DNA from: Terriglobus tenax
GTDB lineage: Bacteria; Acidobacteriota; Terriglobia; Terriglobales; Acidobacteriaceae
Length of the DNA: 64,000 nt
NCBI RefSeq assembly: GCF_025685395.1
Contig: NZ_JAGSYA010000004.1
Location: forward strand, 2,232,001-2,296,000
Direction: 5' to 3'
The notes beneath the pieces are model-generated. The model ran no database searches. It saw only the letters and a program-made list of their open reading frames with translations, and was not told the origin of the DNA. The translations under genes were made by a program, and so were the position numbers. The stretch's first letter is position 1. Every line of letters starts with the position of its first letter. Positions 28,704 to 36,859 of this stretch are shown here, one piece after another.

Positions 28704-29501
28704 ATGTTCATACGGGCCGCGAAGTCGCTGAGCTTTTCCTTGCTTCTCGTGTGTTGCATATCAGGCTTGGCGCAGAACGTCCCGCAGATGGCCGCGGATG
28801 CACATCCGTCTTTTGAAGTCGCCACCATCAAAATAAGCAATCCCAATGAACAGGGTCTGGGCTTTCGCCTGAGCGGGGAACGCCTGCTCGCCGTCCACGC
28901 CACCCTGTTCGACGTCATCAAGTGGGCATACGGCCTCCAGGCCAAGCAACTCCAGGGTTTACCGGAATGGGCGCTCGTCCAGAGATGGGATATCGAAGGA
29001 AAACCCGATGTCCCGGGATCTCCCAACCGGGAACAGGCCCGCGAGATGATGCGTAAACTGCTCACGGATCGTTTTCAGCTCCAGTTTCATATGGAAAAAC
29101 AGACCATGGCCGTCTACCGGCTGGAACTGATGAGCGGACCTCTGAGGCTGATCAAGAGCACCTCCGGTGAACCCATCCCGGCAATGGGATTTCTTGACCC
29201 CGGCCTTCTGCTGGCGCGCAACGCCACCATGGATGAGTTGGCCAGCCTGATGCAGGAACGCCTGCTGGACCGCCCCGTTGCCAATAAGACCGGGCTTACT
29301 GGACGTTACGACCTGGCAGTGGACTTCGAGCCGCTCACGCCGCAGAACGACACAGCCGGGCAAGGACTCCCCGCCATGGCCTCTCAACGTTCTGACCTCT
29401 TTACCGCGCTCCAGGAGCAACTCGGCCTGCGTCTGCTCCCTGAAAAAGACGAAGTGAATGTGCTGACCGTGGATAAGGCAGAAAAACCCTCGGCTAACTA
29501 G
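28704..29501 (+). CDS. Exported TIGR03435 family protein
   Basis: A 265-residue protein with a signal peptide (LLVCCISGLAQ) and one TIGR03435 domain: FEVATIKISNP near residue 38, LQAKQLQGLPEWA, and LTDRFQLQFHMEKQTMAVYRLEL. A strong AGGAGG site precedes ATG 28704. It is the second member of a tandem pair with the preceding gene; the core sequences are clearly paralogous but diverged. The gene ends 21 bases from the convergent M56-TIGR03435 gene. Confidence 0.88.
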   Translation: MFIRAAKSLSFSLLLVCCISGLAQNVPQMAADAHPSFEVATIKISNPNEQGLGFRLSGERLLAVHATLFDVIKWAYGLQAKQLQGLPEWALVQRWDIEGKPDVPGSPNREQAREMMRKLLTDRFQLQFHMEKQTMAVYRLELMSGPLRLIKSTSGEPIPAMGFLDPGLLLARNATMDELASLMQERLLDRPVANKTGLTGRYDLAVDFEPLTPQNDTAGQGLPAMASQRSDLFTALQEQLGLRLLPEKDEVNVLTVDKAEKPSAN

Positions 29502-29522
29502 GCACTCTGTCTTCTGTTCAAA

Positions 29523-31406
29523 CTACTCGGGGATCAGGTGCTCCACATGGTCCACGATGTACACATGGATCGGCCCCTTCTGGCCTTTCAGCTTCAGCCC
29601 CAGTTGCTCCTGCAACTCCGTCGGAAACCATGGCGCGGTGTTCGGCGTGAAGGTTGGCTCCATCTCGTCATAGCCCAGGTTCAACACAAAGTCGACATTC
29701 TGATTCACTCCGGTCATGTCCACCACGGTGCGTTGCAGCCCCGTGTCTCCCGTGTAAGGAGCCACCAGCGCCGCAGCCACCAGGCTCAAGGGAACGTTCC
29801 GTCCGCCCACCGTAATCATGGACTTCGTCTCGGTCGGGGGATGCGGGTTCGGTAACCCGACGACAACACCGCACATCGGCGGATAGCCATCCTTTGGCAT
29901 TTGTAGCCGACCTTCCGGCGGCGGTTGATCGCATGTCGCATCGTCAGCCGGGTGAATCCTCATCTGCGGTCCAAACTTCCCCGCCGTGCTTTGCACCATG
30001 GCATAAATGTTGGTCTCGATGGTTTCGGTATGGACCTTCAAGCCGAAGCGCTGTTCCAGCAGCGATCGCACCATGGCACGCATCTCGTCCTTGGTTGCAT
30101 TCACCTTGTCTGTCTTCGCATCCACGTCAAAACGCTCGTTCAATACAAAGTCCGGGACATGGTGCTTCAGGTAGTTCTGCTGGTCTCCAGACATCTTGTA
30201 GGCAAACGCAATCAGCGTACGCAACGACTTGTTCCGCACGCGAAACAGCCCATGCGTGTCCTCGTAGAGGTCGCCAGGGTCAAGATCGACATTCGTCATA
30301 GGCGGAGGGCCGTACGGCGGCACGCCCAGGGTATTCAGTTTGACCGTGGCCACTTCAAACTCCACGTGCGGTATCGCAGCCATCTGCGCAGCCTGTGTCT
30401 CTTCTGCATGGGCAAAGACAGACGCTGCATGCACGCGCAACATACCGAGCGACAGTGGTGCAAACACGGCAACCAGCAGTAGACCCAGCAACCCTGCCAG
30501 TCGCATGCACCCAAGCCGCTCTGCTGGTCCGCCCCGCAGGATATGCGCAAGTCTGCGTTTCAACTCCGCACCGGTCATGCCCGACGCATACAACACCGGC
30601 ATCGCTACATAGCCACGGCACACCGCAAGAATGCTTTCCGCATAGAGATGCGGGTCTGCCTGGGCGCGCAGCACGGCTTCATCACACGCCAGCTCACGCT
30701 CTTCAAGCAGATGGTTCCTGATCCACCACACCATCGGGTGAAACCAGAAGACCGCCTGCACCGCCATGTGCAGCATCGCCGTAAGATTGTCGCGCCGTCG
30801 TACATGTTCCATCTCATGCATCATCAGCGCTTCCATCTGCGCTCCGCTCAGTTGCGCCTGCATACCCGCCGGCAAAACAATGACAGGTCGTAGTACACCG
30901 AAGACTCCCGGCTCCATCCGCGTTTGCGAAAGATAGACCGGCACCTCCCCACACAGCTCCACAGGTGCGGCCTGACGCACTACGCCGCGCAGGCGTTGCC
31001 ACTCCCGCCCCCAGAGAGAAGCAAGGCACATGGCTCCCAGTCCCCACGCGGCGAGCAGAGACGCGACAAGCCACGTGTGCTTGCCCTTGTCTTTGACCGT
31101 CGCACGCGGCTCTACCGCCACTGCGCTTGCCTCGTCGCTGGTGAACGGTTGCGCAACGGTCTGCATGCTTTGTTCCACGACCGGCATGGCCGGCACAACA
31201 CGCGACGCGGAGCGCATGGAACTGCCCCAGGAAACCAGCAGCGCAAGCGGTAACAGGAACTTCAGCGAAGCCGCCATCCATACCGCGTAGCGCACACGTG
31301 CCTGCTGACGCCGCAGAAGAAGGGTCATCGCCCACGCGGCCGCGGCAAACAACGTGCTTTGCCAAAGGTGGTTTGAAACAGCACTCAGCCCATCGCTCCA
31401 CAGCAT
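29523..31406 (-). CDS. M56 BlaR-like sensor peptidase fused to a TIGR03435 domain
   Basis: The 627-residue protein begins with membrane segments (about 13-30 and 45-60, then 112-132). A cytoplasmic zinc-peptidase region carries HEMEH at 197-201 with a later Glu (LLEERELACDEAV near 240). Another membrane segment lies at about 300-325. The periplasmic C-terminal half from about 348 (VEFEVATVKL) is a TIGR03435 domain in place of the penicillin-binding sensor of BlaR1/MecR1. AAGGAGG precedes the ATG. The BlaI gene lies 33 bases upstream in the same operon, so the expected role is signal-triggered cleavage of BlaI. Confidence 0.9.
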   Translation of the reverse strand: MLWSDGLSAVSNHLWQSTLFAAAAWAMTLLLRRQQARVRYAVWMAASLKFLLPLALLVSWGSSMRSASRVVPAMPVVEQSMQTVAQPFTSDEASAVAVEPRATVKDKGKHTWLVASLLAAWGLGAMCLASLWGREWQRLRGVVRQAAPVELCGEVPVYLSQTRMEPGVFGVLRPVIVLPAGMQAQLSGAQMEALMMHEMEHVRRRDNLTAMLHMAVQAVFWFHPMVWWIRNHLLEERELACDEAVLRAQADPHLYAESILAVCRGYVAMPVLYASGMTGAELKRRLAHILRGGPAERLGCMRLAGLLGLLLVAVFAPLSLGMLRVHAASVFAHAEETQAAQMAAIPHVEFEVATVKLNTLGVPPYGPPPMTNVDLDPGDLYEDTHGLFRVRNKSLRTLIAFAYKMSGDQQNYLKHHVPDFVLNERFDVDAKTDKVNATKDEMRAMVRSLLEQRFGLKVHTETIETNIYAMVQSTAGKFGPQMRIHPADDATCDQPPPEGRLQMPKDGYPPMCGVVVGLPNPHPPTETKSMITVGGRNVPLSLVAAALVAPYTGDTGLQRTVVDMTGVNQNVDFVLNLGYDEMEPTFTPNTAPWFPTELQEQLGLKLKGQKGPIHVYIVDHVEHLIPE

Positions 31407-31439
31407 GACTGCCTCCTTGTTTCCTACGGTAGTGCGCGT

Positions 31440-31823
31440 CTATTTCTTCTTGTCCCTGGCCATCGCTTTCAGCATCTGTTCTGCATCTTTTACATCGTCC
31501 ATGGTCAGCTTGCCTGACCGCACAAGGTGCGCCATCAGCGGCTGCGACTTGCCGCCCAGCATGGACAGCAACTCATCGATGACACGACTCTGCGCCTTGT
31601 CGCGCGTCATGGCTGCGGCATACATGTGGAAGTTTCCCACCTTGCGCGTGCGCTTCAAGGCACCCTTGGTTTCAAGGCGGTTCACCACCGTCTGCACCGT
31701 GGTATACGCTGGACGCTTGCGTGCCGGAAAGCTCTCATGTATCTCGCGGATCGATGCCTCCGGCCGCGACCACAGCGCCTCCATCACCTGAAACTCCTGC
31801 CTGCTGAGCCGGATCTCTCCCAC
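31440..31823 (-). CDS. BlaI/MecI-family repressor
   Basis: This 127-residue winged-helix repressor has the family pattern throughout: LSRQEFQVMEALWSRPEASIREI at the N-terminus, then RPAYTTVQTVVNRLETKGALKR as the recognition wing, and a C-terminal dimerisation helix region. Start is GTG at 31823, with an AGGTGA site 5 bases upstream. Two BlaI-type operators lie immediately upstream (31838-31875), so it should repress its own operon, which also encodes the M56-TIGR03435 sensor. Confidence 0.9.
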   Translation of the reverse strand: MGEIRLSRQEFQVMEALWSRPEASIREIHESFPARKRPAYTTVQTVVNRLETKGALKRTRKVGNFHMYAAAMTRDKAQSRVIDELLSMLGGKSQPLMAHLVRSGKLTMDDVKDAEQMLKAMARDKKK

Positions 31824-31837
31824 GGGTTCACCTCACC

Positions 31838-31875
31838 TACTACAGATGTAGGAATTAAATACTACACCTGTAGTA
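31838..31875 (-). promoter_or_regulatory. Two BlaI/MecI-type operators
   Basis: Site 1 is CTACAGATGTAG at 31840-31851. Site 2 is TACTACACCTGTAGTA at 31860-31875, a perfect 7-base inverted repeat around CC. The core TACA-N2-TGTA is the BlaI/MecI/CopY operator consensus. The centres are 22 bases apart, so both sites sit on the same DNA face. They end about 15 bases before the BlaI GTG start, so bound repressor would block transcription initiation. Confidence 0.85.
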
Positions 31876-31928
31876 GAAAAACAAGGCCTCTTTCGACTGC
31901 CTGCCTGGAGCCCTCTGTTCCGCCCGGC

Positions 31929-32738
31929 TTATCGATGCATGCCCACCAGCGAAATGCCGCCCGTCAGCATGAAGTCATAAGGACGGTCTCTCCCGAGACC
32001 CACACCCGTCTGCAAAGACCCGTTCAGCGTTCCTCCAAAGATCTTCTTCAGGCCACGGCCATAACTTAGCGTGGCGGAGGAAGGCTGCTTGCGATTGGCC
32101 TCGTCGATCCTGAGATTCACATCCCCGTTGATCCACCATTGCAGACTGCGCGCGCTATACACCCCGTAGAGATCAAGGTCGGTGCGGTTGATCCGCGCAC
32201 GGCTCTCCTGCCCGGCCAAGGAAACCTGCTGTTGCACAAACTGGGCCAGCAGAAACCGCGGTCCCCAGAAGCGCGCATACGCCGCACTTGGAGTAACGCT
32301 CCACTTGCCCGTGCCCACGGCATCGTCCTGCGAGGTTGGCAACGTGAGCGTCCCCGTCAGCAGGACACCGTGACTGGACGTAACGTGGGGAATCCACTGC
32401 GACTTCAACGCAAGATCACTCAGCACAAGCGACCCATGCGCGGGCGTCATAGGGCTGGCGGTCGCAAACGGCACCGAGATGCCCAGGCTCATGGAAGCGT
32501 TGCGCAACGGCTCCGTGTAGCCCAGCGACGAGGTAAACCCATGACCATTCGACAGGTGATCCCATTCCTGGCTGAACGAGAGTGTTCGAAAAAGAAACGT
32601 CGGGTTCTTTGAAACCGCGGGTTTCTCCGCAACAGAAGCATCCGTAGAGCGCGGTCGGGACTGGGCACGCGCCGGTACAACAGTCATCCCCGCCACCAGC
32701 AACATCACCGGCAATAAGTAACTCTTCATCGATTTCAT
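31929..32738 (-). CDS. Exported probable beta-barrel or transporter-like protein
   Basis: The 269-residue protein has a signal peptide (about 1-25, ending PARAQ). The rest is rich in alternating polar/hydrophobic stretches with many Ser, Gly, Thr and aromatics, ending in VGMHR; this looks like an outer-membrane beta-barrel with about eight strands, though no family is recognised. It lies immediately upstream of the BlaI operator region on the same strand, facing away from a terminator. Start is ATG 32738 (MKSMKS) or ATG 32729. Confidence 0.6.
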   Translation of the reverse strand: MKSMKSYLLPVMLLVAGMTVVPARAQSRPRSTDASVAEKPAVSKNPTFLFRTLSFSQEWDHLSNGHGFTSSLGYTEPLRNASMSLGISVPFATASPMTPAHGSLVLSDLALKSQWIPHVTSSHGVLLTGTLTLPTSQDDAVGTGKWSVTPSAAYARFWGPRFLLAQFVQQQVSLAGQESRARINRTDLDLYGVYSARSLQWWINGDVNLRIDEANRKQPSSATLSYGRGLKKIFGGTLNGSLQTGVGLGRDRPYDFMLTGGISLVGMHR

Positions 32739-32756
32739 TCCGCTGCTAACAACAGA

Positions 32757-32786
32757 AAGCGCCCGCCTCGTCAGAAGCGGGCGCTT
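32757..32786 (-). terminator. Terminator of the hydrolase gene
   Basis: AAGCGCCCGC at 32757-32766 pairs with GCGGGCGCTT at 32777-32786 around a 10-base loop. Read leftward it follows the hydrolase stop by 10 bases and continues into TTTCTGTT. Confidence 0.75.
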
Positions 32787-32796
32787 CGGTGGATGG

Positions 32797-34050
32797 TTAC
32801 TTCGCCAGCTTGCTGTCGAACCAGATCTTCCACATTGGGGTTGCCGTGGCGTAGGTGCCGCGATGCGTCGTCTTGCCCGTGGAGATAGCCTCCACCTGCA
32901 TATTGCCGCTCCCCATGGCGCGCTGATAGTTCATGGCAAGTTCTCCAATGCCAATCGCGATCGCCTCGTCCGTTTCGCCATAGTAGTTATGCACCGGGCT
33001 CTTGATCACCCAGCGGTAGGCCTGCGTCTGGGCAGAGAGGCGGCCAAAAGCTGAGTTCGCGAAATACTGCGGATTGAAGTACTCCGGCCGGATAAGCTTG
33101 TGCAGGTCCGTTGGTACCTGCTTCGGATCAAACGGCAGCCGTTCATAGGCGCGGCGTGACACGTCGTAATACTCGTCGTTGATCAGCGCGTGCGCCAGGC
33201 CCGGCACGTTGTAATAGTTTTCAAACGAGAAGGAAGCCAGGATAAAGATCGTCGTCAGCCAGTCCGCATCGAACGGCCGCGGAAAGTCCAGCACGCCGCT
33301 GAAGGTCGCATAGCCATCCACCGGAGCACTGGCGGTCGCTGCCGCATCCACGGTGATACCAGCGGCCTCCAGCTTTTCCAGCATAGCCATGGTCACAAAG
33401 CCGCCCTGCGACCAGCCGCCGAGAAACAGCTTTGGCGATGCAATCTTCATCTGGGCCAGCACGGCGCGGCTGGCCATCAACATGTCATAGGTGGCCTGCT
33501 GGTGGCTTCCCTTCACCAGGTAGCCCTCCGGCTCCTTTGAGATACCCATGCCGAAGTAATCGGCGCCGATGACGATGTAGCCCTGGCCGGCGAACTGCGC
33601 CAGCATCAGCTGGGTTTCAGGCGATTGTTCCGGGTAGGAAGGTACCTGCTGCTTTCCGTACACGGTTCCGTGCTGATACGAAACCATCGGAAAGCTCGCG
33701 CCGGCCAGCTCTGGAATCGCCAGCAGTCCGGAAGCAACAATCGGTTTGTTGTTCTGTTCCGGAACGACCGAGTTGTAGGTCACACGGTAAAGCTTTACGG
33801 CATTGCGCGCCGGCGTATACGTAACGTTCACGCCAAAGAACTTGGGCGTGTCGGTCTTCAATACCTGGTTGAGTTTGTCCGCATCCCAGCGGCCGATGTA
33901 CTGGTAGCTGACGCCGGATGTCACCTGCACCGGCGAAGCATCCTGCGCTGTGGCAGGAACCGCGAGCGATGCAAAGCTGGTTGCCAGAAAAAGTACTGCA
34001 AGAAAACGAACAAGACGAGCCACAAGTCCCCCGGAATCATTGCGAGACAT
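32797..34050 (-). CDS. Exported alpha/beta hydrolase (secretory lipase-like)
   Basis: The protein, about 417 residues, has a long signal peptide ending near VPATAQ. The main domain carries VSYQHGTVYG (oxyanion region), IVIGADYFGMG and the nucleophile elbow GGWSQGGFVTMAM. The architecture is that of the secretory lipase (LIP) / prolyl-oligopeptidase-like hydrolase group. ALINDEYYDV and a late acid-His pair (GETDEA, then HRGTY) may complete the triad. Start at ATG 34050 is preferred; a GTG six codons earlier at 34068 is the alternative, and neither has a well-spaced ribosome site. Confidence 0.8.
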   Translation of the reverse strand: MSRNDSGGLVARLVRFLAVLFLATSFASLAVPATAQDASPVQVTSGVSYQYIGRWDADKLNQVLKTDTPKFFGVNVTYTPARNAVKLYRVTYNSVVPEQNNKPIVASGLLAIPELAGASFPMVSYQHGTVYGKQQVPSYPEQSPETQLMLAQFAGQGYIVIGADYFGMGISKEPEGYLVKGSHQQATYDMLMASRAVLAQMKIASPKLFLGGWSQGGFVTMAMLEKLEAAGITVDAAATASAPVDGYATFSGVLDFPRPFDADWLTTIFILASFSFENYYNVPGLAHALINDEYYDVSRRAYERLPFDPKQVPTDLHKLIRPEYFNPQYFANSAFGRLSAQTQAYRWVIKSPVHNYYGETDEAIAIGIGELAMNYQRAMGSGNMQVEAISTGKTTHRGTYATATPMWKIWFDSKLAK

Positions 34051-34166
34051 CCTTCGAACAGACGTCACTGCGTTTGCTTGATGGAATAAGTGGGCTTGTT
34101 ATACCACGCGCTCCCGGCCAACCGCCATGCCACAACCACCAGGTGCCTCCACGGGTTGCAGACGCA

Positions 34167-34196
34167 GAAAAGGGACGGCTCTCGCCGTCCCTTTTC
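34167..34196 (-). terminator. Terminator of the receiver-like gene
   Basis: A perfect 13-base stem: GAAAAGGGACGGC at 34167-34179, loop TCTC, and the matching arm at 34184-34196. It lies about 24 bases past the stop of the leftward receiver-domain gene. Confidence 0.85.
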
Positions 34197-34219
34197 CATC
34201 GGTCCATACCACCTGGACA

Positions 34220-35260
34220 CTACTGGTTGAAGTTTGGTTCTTCGTCCTCTTCCGCGCCATAGCGGCGCAGCAGGTTCGGCAGGTTCTGGCTGAAGGCTGC
34301 CTTCGGCATTACCGTGTCGCAACCAACCTCGGTAGCCTTGGCCTTCAGGTCGCCCTGCAGCACGGAGAGGAAGCCGAGGATGGAAACCTTGCGCTTCAGC
34401 TTGGTGCGGATCTTCGGGATCAGCGTCAACGGCTTGGCGGCGGTGTTGTTCAGGTCGAATACGATCAGTGCCGGCCGCGTATGCTCCTCGCCAGAGAACA
34501 ACTGTGCCAGCTGCTCTGGATCGTTCTTCGAGAAGGCCACCTTCACACCCAGCTTGCGGGCCGCTTCGTTGATCTTCGCCGTCAGGAATAGATCGTCGAC
34601 GAAGAAGTAGATGTGTGTCGGCGCATCTTCACGAATCACCGTGGTGGTGACGGGGGCGCGCAACTCGGGCGGCAGACGGTCAATGTTGCCACCCTCAAAG
34701 TCATAATTGCGGCGCTGCTTGGAATGGCCGCCGCGCGTGTTGCCGTTCATCTCCATCGTCGAGGGAGACGTCTCCGCGTAGTTGCCATTGGCCTCGCGGT
34801 AGCTGTGGTCCATGGGACCGACAAAGCTGCGCGGACCCTTTGGCTTCTGCTTGCGGCGGGCAAATCCGTTGCTGCCATTCACGCTGTTGCCGGGCTCAAT
34901 CTGGTTGCCGGGGCTGTACTCGCCACCAGTGCGCTGGCGTTCTCGACGCCGCTGCTTCTTCTTCCAACGCTTGGCGCTGGGGCTGTTCTGTCCCTGTCCC
35001 TGGCTTTGGCCCTGCGGGCTGCTGGCCTGGGGCTGGCGGGGCTGGGGAACAAAATCACTATCCTCACCACTCTGGATGACAATCTGGCCTTCTGCTGGCG
35101 CTGCCACGGCATCTCCGGTCTTGCTCTTGCGGCGGCGGCGACGACGGCGGCTGCTGCGGGATGTCCCCTGACCTGGGGCGGTGGATTGTCCGTTCTCGGA
35201 GCTTACAGGTGGCGGTGCCTGAGGCGCGGATGCCTCGGGTACGTTCTGCTCTGAATTCAT
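34220..35260 (-). CDS. Arginine-rich disordered protein with a receiver-like C-terminal domain
   Basis: The 346-residue protein has two unlike halves. Residues 1 to about 215 are low-complexity: Pro/Gln/Ser-rich with basic clusters (seven consecutive Arg near 38-44, and KKKQRRRERQR further on), as in nucleic-acid-binding disordered tails. Residues about 219-340 look like a CheY-type receiver: FFVDDLFL (acid pair), ALIVFDLN (phosphoacceptor-type Asp) and VMPKAAF (conserved Lys). The key acidic and Lys positions are kept, so phosphorylation is possible. No output domain of known type is present. AGGAAGTGGAAGC lies before the ATG. It may be an RNA-binding protein regulated by phosphorylation; this is an inference. 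Confidence 0.75.
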   Translation of the reverse strand: MNSEQNVPEASAPQAPPPVSSENGQSTAPGQGTSRSSRRRRRRRKSKTGDAVAAPAEGQIVIQSGEDSDFVPQPRQPQASSPQGQSQGQGQNSPSAKRWKKKQRRRERQRTGGEYSPGNQIEPGNSVNGSNGFARRKQKPKGPRSFVGPMDHSYREANGNYAETSPSTMEMNGNTRGGHSKQRRNYDFEGGNIDRLPPELRAPVTTTVIREDAPTHIYFFVDDLFLTAKINEAARKLGVKVAFSKNDPEQLAQLFSGEEHTRPALIVFDLNNTAAKPLTLIPKIRTKLKRKVSILGFLSVLQGDLKAKATEVGCDTVMPKAAFSQNLPNLLRRYGAEEDEEPNFNQ

Positions 35261-35665
35261 GCTTCCACTTCCTGATTCACGTGCATCTTTTCGGTCCGAA
35301 TGGCTCCGGGTCGCGTTTTATCAGGCACAGCGGCATCGAAAGCCGCATCCTGCGCAACCTTGGCGTCTAAAACCGGAACATCTTTGTCGGAGAAAACTGT
35401 CTCAAGTTCTACTCGAAAGGAGCTTCTTCTCGTCTATCTCTGGCTGTGTTCGCCGGCACCGTGTGCAGGCGCTTCCCACAACCCTTCGGCACACCCGTGT
35501 AACCGGTGAAGCCGTTTATCCATATGCCTGTAAGAATTGGAAACCCGGCGGGCCGTTCGAATCGCTCCATATGAGTCGATCACGGCCTCAGCCTTCCGAT
35601 AGGCAACACCATACTACCCGAGGCCAGGGGGCTTGGCAAGCCAGCATTCCTGCCACTTAAGTGCA
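35261..35665. other. Intergenic region, no gene seen
   Basis: About 400 bases upstream of the receiver-like gene show no coding frame with family resemblance. A GTTCGAATC string at about 35555 resembles a tRNA T-loop, but the flanking bases do not form a T stem, so no tRNA is called. The region may hold a promoter and long leader for the leftward gene, or an untranslated RNA. Confidence 0.5.
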
Positions 35666-35691
35666 AAAGGCTACCGTTGTCGGTAGCCTTT
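35666..35691 (-). terminator. Intergenic terminator hairpin
   Basis: AAAGGCTACCG at 35666-35676, loop TTGT, CGGTAGCCTTT at 35681-35691: a perfect 11-base stem. Read leftward it ends in CTTTTGCAC. It may end the mutM transcript or an RNA encoded in 35692-35967. Confidence 0.65.
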
Positions 35692-35967
35692 CACAATGGC
35701 CATCACTGGCCTCCCATAAAATGGTTCCTAACCAGGAACCGGAAACCGTACCGGGGTTCACGTGCCTCTTTGGGCTGTGATATCTCTCCGGTCCGTTCGG
35801 TGCGTGCGTCTCGCGCATCTGCGAACCACCCTTCCTATATGCAAGGCTAGTGCCAAACTCTATTCAATTCAGAATCAACAACTTGCCGGTCAGGCTTCAC
35901 AGTGTCTCTATTTTCTTTGGAATCCCATAGGCAGCAGACCTACGGTTTTCCATAGAACGAGACTGTT
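35692..35967. other. Intergenic region downstream of mutM with second hairpin
   Basis: No protein-coding frame is convincing. GGTTCCT at 35723-35729 pairs with AGGAACC at 35734-35740 around AACC; read leftward it continues into ATTTTAT, giving a weak terminator for mutM. The remaining sequence contains several GC-rich short palindromes and could hold a small RNA, but I recognise no family. Confidence 0.4.
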
Positions 35968-36762
35968 CTAGCGCTGGCAGGACGGGCAGTAGTGCGTTCC
36001 CCGTCCTGCCACCAGTACCCGCTTGACCGGCGTTTTGCAGGTAAGGCACGGGTCGCCCGTCCGCAGGTAGACCCGGTGCTCCAACTGAAAGAAGCCGCGC
36101 ATGCCGTCGGCATCCACGTAGTCGGAAACCGAAGATCCGCCCAGCTTGATGGCGTGTTGCAGAACCGCTTTCAGAGCTTTCTGCAGCCGTTCCAACTCCA
36201 CCCTTGTCAGCCGTCCGGCGTGTTTTGTAGGGCGGATCCCGGCGCGGTGCAGGCTCTCATCGGCATAGATATTACCGACTCCGTGCAGCAGTTTCTGGTT
36301 CAAAAGTGCGCTTTTAATGGGTGTTTTGCGGCCCCGGAAGAGCGCAATAAACTCGTCAATTCCAATTTTCAGAGGCTCAGCGCCTGGCCCAGCATAGCCG
36401 CGATCCACGCTGACCCGGCCAAACCGCCGCGGGTCGATAAACCGCACCTCGCGCCCTGACTTCAGATGCAGAACCGCGTGGGTATGCGGCGGCAAAGCGA
36501 CATCGGCATCGTTCACCAGCAGGCGCCCCGTCATGCCCAGGTGCACCAGGAACTGATCTCCGCCTGCCAACTCAAACACGACCGTCTTGCCGATGCGGTG
36601 AACCTTACTGATCTTCTTTGTTTTCAGCGTTTCCGCGATCAAATCCGGGGGCGATTTCAGTGGCTCGGGCTTCTCGCCCAGCCACACGGAGACGATCGTA
36701 TCGCCTGCTACGCGCTCGTTCAGGCCATTGGCAACGGTTTCAACCTCAGGAAGCTCAGGCAC
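35968..36762 (-). CDS. mutM: Formamidopyrimidine-DNA glycosylase (Fpg/MutM)
   Basis: The 264-residue enzyme starts PELPEVETV after the initiator, so the catalytic N-terminal proline and Glu2-type residue are in place. It also has the conserved Lys in the GKTVVFEL loop, HLGMTGRLL, and a C-terminal zinc finger CLTC...CPSC. It removes 8-oxoguanine and formamidopyrimidines. Start is GTG 36762: the proline must be N-terminal after Met removal, which rules out the longer ATG-initiated frames (36780 and 36915). The sequence AGGAG directly abuts this GTG, an odd spacing, so translation may be inefficient or use other signals. Confidence 0.9.
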   Translation of the reverse strand: MPELPEVETVANGLNERVAGDTIVSVWLGEKPEPLKSPPDLIAETLKTKKISKVHRIGKTVVFELAGGDQFLVHLGMTGRLLVNDADVALPPHTHAVLHLKSGREVRFIDPRRFGRVSVDRGYAGPGAEPLKIGIDEFIALFRGRKTPIKSALLNQKLLHGVGNIYADESLHRAGIRPTKHAGRLTRVELERLQKALKAVLQHAIKLGGSSVSDYVDADGMRGFFQLEHRVYLRTGDPCLTCKTPVKRVLVAGRGTHYCPSCQR

Positions 36763-36859
36763 CTCCTGATTAGACAGCATTTGGGCCGGTTTCCGCATCT
36801 GAAGCTGTCTATCGGCGGATAGACGCTGTTTTGGTCTTTCCCCGGAAGGAGACAAAGCG

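Noticed and set aside
35545-35575. GTTCGAATC string resembling a tRNA T-loop
   Set aside because: Flanking bases do not form a T stem and no acceptor or anticodon arm is found.
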